Assembly (NCBI GenBank): GCA_011389885.1
Contig: JAABTK010000036.1
Coordinates: 1-40,000, forward strand
Source of the DNA: Gammaproteobacteria bacterium
GTDB taxonomy: Bacteria > Pseudomonadota > Gammaproteobacteria > Chromatiales > Chromatiaceae
Direction of reading: 5' to 3'
DNA: 40,000 nt
In this document: piece by piece, positions 6,831 through 14,025 of the stretch
How positions within the stretch are numbered: the stretch's first letter is position 1
How the letters are laid out: every line of letters begins with the position of its first letter
The notes under the pieces: generated by a model
The model's database searches: none
The model's input: the letters and a program-made list of their open reading frames with translations, nothing else
What the model was told of the DNA's origin: nothing
Position numbers and translations under genes: made by a program

Positions 6831-8731
6831 GCCCATTGCATCACTCGGCCGAAGGGGACTGCGGTTAGGGCCCCGAACAGGGGATCGCCGGTGAGCTTGG
6901 CGCGACTTAGGCGGGGCGAAGACACGCCGCACAGCAGGCGCGCCAGCGCCCGCGGCGAATCCAGGGCCTCGGGTGAGCGGGCGACCAGCGCCGCGGCCTG
7001 ACTGGCCAGGCCCTGCGGGATCTCGCCATCGGCCCGCCGCAGGGTGATCGGGTCGTCCCCGAGACAGCCGCTGCAATGGCCGCAAGCCTGCTCCAGGGTC
7101 TCGCCGAAATGGCTCGCCAGCAGGCCGGTTTGACAGCTTTGCAAACTGGCGAAGTCGCACACCTGTTGCAGCCGGGCCAACTCGCCCTCCTCCCGCTTTT
7201 GCATTCGGCGGTGGAGTTCTGCGGCAAGGGCATCGGGCGAATCGGGCTGGCGCAGGCGGCGGTAGCGATGCCGCACCCCGGCGGCCTGCACCTCCAGCAT
7301 GCCCTGTTCGCCGAGCCAATCCAGCGCCCGCACCACCCGCTCCCGCGGCGTCCCCAAGGCCCGGGCGGCGGCCTCGGCGTCCAGACTGAGCCAGATCCGC
7401 CCGCGCTGCGCCTGGCGGAATAGATCACCCAAAAAGGCCCGCCGCCGGCCGTCGAAACGATTCAAAATCTCCCGCGAACTCATCAGCGGCTTGAACTTGT
7501 ACTGACTGTAGAGCGGGGTGCCGCCCTCCAGAAAGCCGTCCAGCTCCAAATAGGTCAGCAGGGTGCGCAGCACCAGCGGGCGGATGTCGTGCCGATGCGA
7601 AAGCTCGTACAAGGCCAGCTCCAGCTCGGGCGCGCCGTCGAACAGCTCCCGCACCAGCCCCTGCACGGCGCGCTCGTCCGGGGTGTCGCCGTAGACGAAG
7701 TTTTCCAGCACATTGAGGTCATCGGCGCAGAACAGCAGGCGGCACACCGAGGGGGCGCCGTCGCGCCCGGCGCGGCCGATCTCCTGGGCGTAGTTCTCCA
7801 GGCTCTTGGGCGGGTTGTAGTGGTAGACGGCGCGGATATTGGCCTTGTCCACGCCCATGCCGAAGGCGATGGTGGCCACCACCAGGGCTCGATCCGAGGC
7901 CATGAACCACTCCTGGGTCGCGGCCCGGATCTCGTCCTTGAGGCCGGCGTGATAGGGCCGCGCCGCCCAACCCGCGGCGGCCAGCCGGGCGGCCAGGTCC
8001 TCGGCGGTCTTTTGCAGGGTGACGTAGACGATGGCCGGGCCGGGCGGGTTGCGCGCCAGGCCGTCCAGCAGCGCCTGCTCGCGGGCATCGGCGGTGACCG
8101 AGGTGACCCGCAGTTCCAGATTGGGGCGATAGAAGCCGGTGCGCACCGCACACTCCGGCGCGATCTCGAATACCCGGCGGATGTCCTCCAGCACCGGCGG
8201 CGTGGCCGTAGCGGTGAGGGCCAGCACCCGCTCGGCCCCGGCGCGGCGCGCGAACTCGGCCAGCTTGAGGTAATCCGGCCGAAAGTTGTGGCCCCACTCG
8301 GAGATGCAATGGGCCTCGTCCACCGCGAACAGCGCGATTTGCACGCGCTCGATGGCGGTGCGGAAGCGTTCGTTATTGAACCGCTCGGGGGCCACATAGA
8401 GCAGCCGCAGCGTACCGTCGCGCAAGCGCTGCATCACCGCGCGGTATTCATCCACGCTTAGCGTGGAATCGAGGCGCGCGGCGGCGATGCCGCGGCGCCC
8501 CAGGGCGTCGATTTGATCCTTCATCAACGCAATCAGCGGCGACACCACCAGGGTCACCCCCGGTAGCAGCACCGCCGGCAACTGGTAACACAGCGACTTG
8601 CCGCCGCCGGTGGGAAACACCGCCGCCGCCGACCGCCCGCCGACCAAATGCCCGATCACCGCCTCCTGACCCGGCCTGAACTCGCGGTGGCCGAAATGCC
8701 CCTCCAAGACCTCTGCTAATCGATTCTGCAT
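6791..8731 (-). CDS. recQ: RecQ-family ATP-dependent DNA helicase
   Basis: 646 residues. Superfamily-2 motifs: FRPGQEAV (18-25), Walker A FPTGGGKSLCY with Lys45, TLVVSPLIALMKDQ, DEAH at 138-141 within VDEAHCISEWGHNFRPDY, LTATATP, IAFGMGVDKANIR and motif VI QEIGRAGRDG. It should unwind 3'-5' during recombination and repair. Unlike E. coli RecQ, where the zinc-binding cysteines follow the helicase core directly, the Cys cluster here (Cys525, Cys533, Cys550, Cys553, Cys556) lies after a winged-helix-like region of about 130 residues. No HRDC domain is obvious. The final residues (QQPGWPGNNGF) appear to be encoded by the end of element A. Start: the ATG at 8731 matches the usual RecQ N-terminus. 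Confidence 0.92.
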   Translation of the reverse strand: MQNRLAEVLEGHFGHREFRPGQEAVIGHLVGGRSAAAVFPTGGGKSLCYQLPAVLLPGVTLVVSPLIALMKDQIDALGRRGIAAARLDSTLSVDEYRAVMQRLRDGTLRLLYVAPERFNNERFRTAIERVQIALFAVDEAHCISEWGHNFRPDYLKLAEFARRAGAERVLALTATATPPVLEDIRRVFEIAPECAVRTGFYRPNLELRVTSVTADAREQALLDGLARNPPGPAIVYVTLQKTAEDLAARLAAAGWAARPYHAGLKDEIRAATQEWFMASDRALVVATIAFGMGVDKANIRAVYHYNPPKSLENYAQEIGRAGRDGAPSVCRLLFCADDLNVLENFVYGDTPDERAVQGLVRELFDGAPELELALYELSHRHDIRPLVLRTLLTYLELDGFLEGGTPLYSQYKFKPLMSSREILNRFDGRRRAFLGDLFRQAQRGRIWLSLDAEAAARALGTPRERVVRALDWLGEQGMLEVQAAGVRHRYRRLRQPDSPDALAAELHRRMQKREEGELARLQQVCDFASLQSCQTGLLASHFGETLEQACGHCSGCLGDDPITLRRADGEIPQGLASQAAALVARSPEALDSPRALARLLCGVSSPRLSRAKLTGDPLFGALTAVPFGRVMQWAEQQPGWPGNNGF

Positions 8732-8916
8732 GGTTCGCTCCGAATGACACCTCCATCGAAAAGGACATTCTTTCGGCGATCTCTAGCCGGGTCAACCGCC
8801 ACTGGCCCAGGTTGCGACGGGGTTCACCAAAATCGGCTTAAAACACCTAAAAAATGGGTTTCAGCCCTAGCGGCCACCCCGCGGGCAGCCCGGTCGGTTG
8901 ACCCCTTCGGCCGGCG
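8732..8916. other. recQ upstream region, no gene seen
   Basis: 185 bp between the recQ start and the first recognisable repeat sequence of element B. I see no gene, no hairpin with a T tract and no convincing promoter hexamers. Confidence 0.5.
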
Positions 8917-9178
8917 TCCTCGGAACGCAGAGCACACGGAGAACCGCAGAGGGCGCGGAGAAGCAAAGGTTTTTTCTTGGCGCCCTTTGCGTCTTGGCGC
9001 GAGAGGGCCGTCGGCGCCGATCGACGCGCGCCAGGAATAGGCTGCGCCGAGGAACGAGGCGCATCGCTTGGACGCGTGCGTGCGGGACCGAGGCGAAGCG
9101 GGCCATTGAACCGCGAATGGGCGCGAATACTCACCTCGCTACAGGCGGGACCTGACACGCCTTTGGGGGGCGCGACTA
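8917..9178. mobile_element. Element B (core only) of the dispersed family
   Basis: From CTCGGAACGCAGAGCAC near 8917 to GGCGCGACTAG at 9178 this matches element A (6404-6667) along its whole length with scattered substitutions and a few 1-4 nt indels. The longest identical run is 39 nt (9034-9072 versus 6523-6561). Neither terminal repeat is recognisable; element C begins 4 nt further on, so B may have lost its right part when C arrived. Confidence 0.75.
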
Positions 9179-9182
9179 GCCC

Positions 9183-9636
9183 CTAGTACAGCTGCGCCTA
9201 AGTATCGGAAACAACCCAGGCGCTCTCGGAACGCAGAGCACGCGCAGAACCGCAGCGGGCGCAGAGATGGGTTCGATTTCATGCTCGTTCCCAAGGTCTC
9301 CTAGAGAATGCCTGTCTTGCAAGCTCCAGCTTGCCGAATGGCTCAGGAAGCTCTAGCTTCCAAGACAGGGGTCCCCAAACTGGGGCTTGGGGGCCGGCAA
9401 TGTTTCAAACTCGCGTTTGACACCCCGTTTGACGAATTGGCAATCGAGGCGCTTTCGGAGTACCGAGCACGCGCAGGACCGCACAGCCCGAGGGCTGTAC
9501 TCCAGGCGGCTAGGCGGCGCTGGAGCGGCGGACAGGCATCCCCGCCCTGGAACGCGCGGACGATTAAGCAAAAATCCTCCGCGCCCTTTGCGTTCCAAAA
9601 GGCGTTGTTTCCGATACTTGTGCGCCGCTGTACTAG
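9183..9636. mobile_element. Element C: best-preserved copy with both terminal inverted repeats
   Basis: 454 bp. Left end 9183-9215 and right end 9604-9636 are 33-nt inverted repeats differing at three positions; both end in CTAG and have CGGAAACAAC at the inner side. The left arm has GGAACGCAGAGCACGCGCAG. The interior includes two imperfectly matching palindromes (CAAGCTCCAGCTTG near 9320 and GGAAGCTCTAGCTTCC near 9347) and a stretch with ACAGCCCGAGGGCTGT near 9483 that recurs inverted in element G near 36365. No credible ORF. The element fills most of the recQ-yedK upstream/downstream gap. Confidence 0.85.
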
Positions 9637-9707
9637 CCGCGGGACCTCAAAGCCGTGGGCCTCCAGGGGGCCTGATTATCGGTCGTGCTGTTCCGCCGCG
9701 CGCCCGC

Positions 9708-10391
9708 TCAACCCCCGAATAAATCGCCCTGGGGTTCGATCAGCGCGGGGTCGTCGTTGCTCGGGTGGTTGACCCGGGCGGAGACGGGATGGGCCTGTAA
9801 TGCGGTGGCGGCGGCGGCCTGTTCGAGGAGGCGGTGCAGGCGGCGGGGGTCTTGCTCATTGGGGTCGAGCCATTGGGCCTGGTGCTCGGGCGGCAAAATC
9901 ACCGGCATGCGGGGGTGTATCGACTGCAGGGCCTCGGCGGCGGGGGCGACTAGGATGGTGCAGCTTTCGCGGGTTCGGCCGGCGGGGTCGCGCCACGACT
10001 CCCAGAGGCCGGCGAGGGCGAGCAGTCCTTGCGGGGGATGGATGTACCAGGGGCGTTTGCGGCCTTGGGTCGCCTGCCATTCGTAGAAGCCTTCGGCCGG
10101 GATCAGGCAGCGGCGCTGGCGGAAGGCGTCGCGGTAGGCGGGTTTGGAATCCACGGTTTCGACCCGCGCGTTGATCATGCTGTAGCGCGGGTCCGGGCCT
10201 TTGGACCAGGAAGGGATTAGCCCCCAATGCAGCGGGGTGAGCCGGCGGCGGCCGGCGGCGTCTTGGCGCAAGGCCCAAATAGCCTGCGCGGGGGCGACGT
10301 TATAGCGCGGCGGGAGCGTCCCTACCGCCTCGGCCCCGAAGAGTCTGGCATAGGTTTCGCCGCCGTGGCTTTGGGTGAAGCGGCCGCACAT
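9708..10391 (-). CDS. yedK: SRAP domain protein, abasic-site DNA-protein crosslinker (YedK/HMCES)
   Basis: 227 residues beginning MCGRF. Cys2, exposed after Met removal, forms a thiazolidine crosslink with abasic sites in single-stranded DNA. Other active-site residues are present: Asn74, Arg76 and Glu78 in INARVET, Glu100 in PAEGFYEW, and His159 in HPRMPV. The protein shields abasic sites at stalled forks; it was named for a link to the SOS response, but no LexA-type operator is evident here. It begins 46 bp after the stop of the upstream surface-protein gene on the same strand, with a GC-rich hairpin (10398-10419) immediately before its ATG. Confidence 0.95.
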   Translation of the reverse strand: MCGRFTQSHGGETYARLFGAEAVGTLPPRYNVAPAQAIWALRQDAAGRRRLTPLHWGLIPSWSKGPDPRYSMINARVETVDSKPAYRDAFRQRRCLIPAEGFYEWQATQGRKRPWYIHPPQGLLALAGLWESWRDPAGRTRESCTILVAPAAEALQSIHPRMPVILPPEHQAQWLDPNEQDPRRLHRLLEQAAAATALQAHPVSARVNHPSNDDPALIEPQGDLFGG

Positions 10392-10397
10392 GGGTTC

Positions 10398-10419
10398 CGC
10401 CCCCGCATCGGCGGGGGCG
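10398..10419 (-). other. GC-rich hairpin between the surface-protein gene and yedK
   Basis: CGCCCCCGC and GCGGGGGCG form a 9-bp perfect stem with loop ATCG. On the minus strand it lies 18 nt after the surface-protein stop codon and ends only 6 nt before the yedK ATG. There is no T tract, so it is not a classical terminator; it could protect the upstream 3' end or mask the yedK ribosome-binding region. Confidence 0.5.
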
Positions 10420-10437
10420 AGCCGTACGCTTGGCCTC

Positions 10438-12438
10438 TTAGTCCAGGCCCACCATCACCGAGACCTGGCCCGAGGCGATGCCGCCGCGGCCGTCGGAGAT
10501 GGTGTAGCTGAAGGTCTCTACGCCGCACCAATCGGGGTCGGCGCGGTAGCGGATGCCTTGGCCGTTAATGATTTCGGCGCTGCCGTAGACGGGGCCGCCC
10601 ACGCCGATGACTTCCAGGGTGTCGCCGTCGGGGTCGCTGTCGTTGGCCAGCACCGAGATGGTGGTCATACCGCCGGAGGGGATGCTGGCATGATCATCCA
10701 CGGCGCTGGGGGCCTGGTTGGGGTCGATGATGGTGAGGGTTACGGTGGCGCTGGAGGTCCCGCCGTTGCCGTCGCCGATGGTGTAGCTGAAGCTGTCGGG
10801 GCCGGCGTAACCGCGGGTCGGGGTGTAGAGCAGCACGCCGCCGCTGTTGACTAGGGCGCCGTGGGCCGGTTGGGTGACGGCGGTAATGGTCAGGGCGTCG
10901 TTGTCGGGGTCGCCGTCGTTGGCCAGGACATCGAGCGTGTTTTGGCTGCTGTCGCCCATCAGGCTGTAGCTGTCGTCGCGGGCCTCGGGGTCGCGATTGA
11001 GGTATTCCCGCTCGCCCAGTTCGCGGTTGACCTCTTCCTCTTCGTAGCGATAGACATCGACCGTCTTTTTGTGGGAGACGGGGTTGCGCAGCGCGCGCTC
11101 CAGCCAGGCCGGGACCTGCTCGACTTCTTCTTCACGCCAGGCGGCGCGGGTGACCGGCGCGGGCGCCGTCGCGGGGGCGGCCTCGGTGACCTGGGTGACG
11201 AATTCCACGTCCACCCGCCGGTTGCGGGCGCGGCTAGCCTCGCTGTTGTTGGGGAATTCGGGCTGGGTCTCGCCCATGGCCTCTACCAGCATCTGGTCCC
11301 GCTGGATGCCGAGCGCGGCCAGGGCGTCGGCCACGGCTTGCGCCCGGCGTTGCGATAGGCGCTGGTTGTATGCTTCGGTGCCGATGTCGCAGGTGTGGCC
11401 GCTGATGCGCACCCGCCCCATAAAGCCGGGTGCGCGCAGGCGCTCGGCCACGGTGCGCAGGTCGGCCTGGGTGGAGTCGGAGAGCCGCGAGGAGTCGAAG
11501 GCGAAGAAGGTGTCTTCGGTGAAGCTGACCTCGGTCTTGACCAGGCGGGTGGCGGCGTCCGCCGGGGTCGCGGCCGGGGGGACCTCGACGCTGACCGGGA
11601 CCCGACGGATCTGGCGCGCCGGGCGGTGGGTGGTCCCGAAGTCGTAGCGCCAGAGCAGGCTCAGGCGGGCGTCGTTATGCACGGTCTCGAAGTCGCCCGC
11701 CTTGGTGAATAGCTCGGTGTTGAGGGCGAGGCTGTGGGGGGTGCCGGCGAAATACTTTTCCCAGCCCAGGGAGAAGGTGATTTGGGAGCTGTTGTAGTCG
11801 CCCTCTTCATAGTCCACACCGGCGCGAATGCGGATCAGGTCGCGCTCGTCGAATTGCCCCACGCGCAGGCCGACGCCCCAGTCGTAGGGCTTTTCGAAGA
11901 TGTGGGTGGTGGTGGTGGTGTACAGGGGCTGGATATAGGGGCGGCCGTTTTCGTCGCCGTCCAGCCAACTGGTTTCGGTGCGGTTTCGGGCGCTCAGGTA
12001 GCGGTCGCCGGTGATGCGCGAGGAGCCGTAGGCGCCCCAGAACAGCTCGCGATACTCCTGGCCGAAGCCGATGGTGGCCTTTTGATCCTCATCGTCGTTT
12101 TGGTCCACCGCCAAGAACAGCTTGTTCACCGCCTCGGCCTGCATGGCCTCGTCGTTGAGCCAATGGTAGTTCAGCTTGAGCCCGCCGGCGCGGTCGGCGA
12201 CCCAGCCCTCGCCGATCCAGGCGTCCTGGTCGTCGGCGGCGAATACATGGAACACCTCGGCGCGCAGCAGGCCGTGGTCCGTATCGAAACCCAGGCCGAG
12301 GCGCGTGGCGTCGCCTACAAAGGCGAGATTGGCGCTGTTTTCCACCACTGGCTGGCCGTCTGGCGCAAGCGCCTGGACGGAAACGGAGCAACAAAGACTG
12401 GATAGCGCGGCGAGGCCGACGAGGTTTTTCTTCGACAT
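10438..12438 (-). CDS. Outer-membrane surface protein: beta-barrel, OmpA-like domain and two Ig-like repeats
   Basis: 666 residues. Signal peptide to about residue 23 (MSKKNLVGLAALSSLCCSVS). Residues ~35-270 alternate as in a beta-barrel with paired aromatic strands, reminiscent of the inverse-autotransporter barrel, though I am not certain of the family. Residues ~305-415 are an OmpA C-terminal peptidoglycan-binding domain (RISGHTCDIGTEAYNQRLSQ, then ARNRRVDVEF). After a charged linker (EEEEVNRELGERE) come two cadherin/Ig-like modules at ~488-572 and ~577-665, each with VLANDxDPDxD near the start and DxFSYTI or ETFSYTI near the end. The order suggests an outer-membrane anchor held to peptidoglycan with an Ig-like stalk, on the surface or in the periplasm. 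A likely adhesin or envelope-organising protein. AGGATG precedes the ATG. Confidence 0.8.
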   Translation of the reverse strand: MSKKNLVGLAALSSLCCSVSVQALAPDGQPVVENSANLAFVGDATRLGLGFDTDHGLLRAEVFHVFAADDQDAWIGEGWVADRAGGLKLNYHWLNDEAMQAEAVNKLFLAVDQNDDEDQKATIGFGQEYRELFWGAYGSSRITGDRYLSARNRTETSWLDGDENGRPYIQPLYTTTTTHIFEKPYDWGVGLRVGQFDERDLIRIRAGVDYEEGDYNSSQITFSLGWEKYFAGTPHSLALNTELFTKAGDFETVHNDARLSLLWRYDFGTTHRPARQIRRVPVSVEVPPAATPADAATRLVKTEVSFTEDTFFAFDSSRLSDSTQADLRTVAERLRAPGFMGRVRISGHTCDIGTEAYNQRLSQRRAQAVADALAALGIQRDQMLVEAMGETQPEFPNNSEASRARNRRVDVEFVTQVTEAAPATAPAPVTRAAWREEEVEQVPAWLERALRNPVSHKKTVDVYRYEEEEVNRELGEREYLNRDPEARDDSYSLMGDSSQNTLDVLANDGDPDNDALTITAVTQPAHGALVNSGGVLLYTPTRGYAGPDSFSYTIGDGNGGTSSATVTLTIIDPNQAPSAVDDHASIPSGGMTTISVLANDSDPDGDTLEVIGVGGPVYGSAEIINGQGIRYRADPDWCGVETFSYTISDGRGGIASGQVSVMVGLD

Positions 12439-12500
12439 GGTTAATCATCCTGTGAACGCGAGTTTCCCCGAATCATAACCCTTTAGACGCCCCGTTAAAA

Positions 12501-13796
12501 CTATTGTGTGCGGGCGCGCCGCCCAGTGCGCCATTTTTCAACCCCCCAGGCCAGGCCGGTGATGACCACCGCGGCCAGAATCAGGCCGAAGGCCACGCCC
12601 ACCTCGCTCAACAACTCGGGCGCCAACACCAGCACCCCGCCGAGACCCAGCATCATCAGGCCCGAGAGCAGCTTGAGCAGCCGCCCCTCGCGGGCCTGGA
12701 GTTTGCGCGTGCCCAGGGTGGCGCTGAAGCCGAGTACGATCACCAGCAGCGGGGTCACGTAAACCACGTTGTAGGCGGCCAAATAGAGGTAGTACAGGCC
12801 CATGGGCAGGTCTTCCAGGGTCAAAAGCCGGGTGTAGACCATGGGCAGGCCGGAGGTGCAGAGCAGTTCGTAGCTATTCACCGCAATCGCCAGCACCACC
12901 GCGCCCGCGGCCATGGCCCAAAAGCTATCCGCCTGCAACAGGCCGCGCATGCGCTGAAACAGCCCGGGTTTGGCCTGATCCGGGATCGACAGGGAGGGAC
13001 CCACGCCCGTTACGAAAAAATCTTTGATATTCAGCGCGGCAAAGAATACCGCCACTAGCCCCGCGCCGAGGGTCACCCAGCGCAGGGCGCCCACCAGTAG
13101 AAACAAGTTCAACCAGGCCGCCATGAAGACGAAATAGATTAGCCCCGAGAACAGCACGAACACGCCGCCGATAAACAAGATGCGCCGGCGGCTCTTGGCA
13201 TGCACCATCAGGCTCAGCAGCGACAGCAACACGAAGAAGGCGCAGGGGTTGAAGGCGTCCAGCCCGGCGATCACCAGGGTCAGCATGGGCAGTGACATGT
13301 CTGCGGTTTCGAACCCGGTGAACACGGACACCGCCGCCTTGCCTGGCGATACCATTTCCGGCAGGCCCTCGCCCGCGAGCAGGCGCTCGCGGCATTCCAG
13401 CAGGTGCTGTTCGATGTAGGGTCCGGATTGGCCGGTTTCGTCAAAGCCCACCATCATGGTGTTGCAGAAAAAGATGCCCGGATAGGAACGGGCGTCTTCG
13501 CCGAAAAAGCCGGCAAATTCCTGGTATATTTTACGGTTGCCCGGGTACCCCGATATTTCGTATGGAATCACGAGAAGCCATTCGTAGCGCTGGTTCATCG
13601 CCTCCAAAATCGGATGCGCATGCTTGCAGTGGGGACAGTTTTCGGCCCAAAAGAAATACAACCGCAACTGGGGCGAGCCCGCGGCATCCAATGAGTACCA
13701 CAGCTCGTCCGGGGCCGCCGCGGGTTGCGCCTCGCCCGCCGCCCACAGCGGCATCACCAATCCCCACAACCAAAAGGCTAAAACCAATCGTTTCAC
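12501..13796 (-). CDS. Thioredoxin-domain membrane protein with DsbD/CcdA-like core
   Basis: 431 residues. Signal sequence to ~20, then a periplasmic thioredoxin-like domain (~30-145) with CPHC at 54-57 in YFFWAENCPHC. From ~170 there are about seven or eight hydrophobic segments. Two conserved-looking membrane cysteines, Cys185 in LDAFNPCAFFVL and Cys313 in ELLCTSGLP, resemble the cysteine pair through which DsbD/CcdA/ScsB pass electrons across the membrane. It may therefore carry reducing power from the cytosol to the fused periplasmic thioredoxin, for example for cytochrome c maturation or disulfide repair. The thioredoxin domain is N-terminal, whereas in DsbD it is C-terminal. Alone on its strand with 62 bp to the next gene. 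Confidence 0.8.
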   Translation of the reverse strand: MKRLVLAFWLWGLVMPLWAAGEAQPAAAPDELWYSLDAAGSPQLRLYFFWAENCPHCKHAHPILEAMNQRYEWLLVIPYEISGYPGNRKIYQEFAGFFGEDARSYPGIFFCNTMMVGFDETGQSGPYIEQHLLECRERLLAGEGLPEMVSPGKAAVSVFTGFETADMSLPMLTLVIAGLDAFNPCAFFVLLSLLSLMVHAKSRRRILFIGGVFVLFSGLIYFVFMAAWLNLFLLVGALRWVTLGAGLVAVFFAALNIKDFFVTGVGPSLSIPDQAKPGLFQRMRGLLQADSFWAMAAGAVVLAIAVNSYELLCTSGLPMVYTRLLTLEDLPMGLYYLYLAAYNVVYVTPLLVIVLGFSATLGTRKLQAREGRLLKLLSGLMMLGLGGVLVLAPELLSEVGVAFGLILAAVVITGLAWGVEKWRTGRRARTQ

Positions 13797-14025
13797 CTCG
13801 AATATTCCTCCCAGGAATAAGATGCCGCCATTTGGAATGGCAAAATAGGGCCTTTTAACATAGAAATTCAGTCACTATTACCGCTAAAATGCACCGCCGT
13901 TGACAACCGCGCTTTCGACATCCGGCCGTCGAACAGAGTTCCGCCTCTTCCCCAACCGATCCGCCGCCGGCCCCTGGGTCCGACCGCGACCGGCCATGGC
14001 CGCAAGCCCTTTGGAGTATCCGACC

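Noticed and set aside
6705-7319. Minus-strand frame of about 200 codons overlapping recQ
   Set aside because: It is a shifted reading of the recQ coding sequence with Arg/Pro/Gly-rich translation and no family resemblance.
7589-8461. Plus-strand frame of 290 codons antisense to recQ
   Set aside because: Low-complexity antisense translation of a well-supported helicase gene; no recognisable motifs.
8866-9186. Open frames of 69-103 codons inside elements A, B and C
   Set aside because: The same DNA gives similar-length frames on both strands because it is GC-rich; none has a ribosome-binding site, conserved motif or preserved frame between copies (indels shift it).
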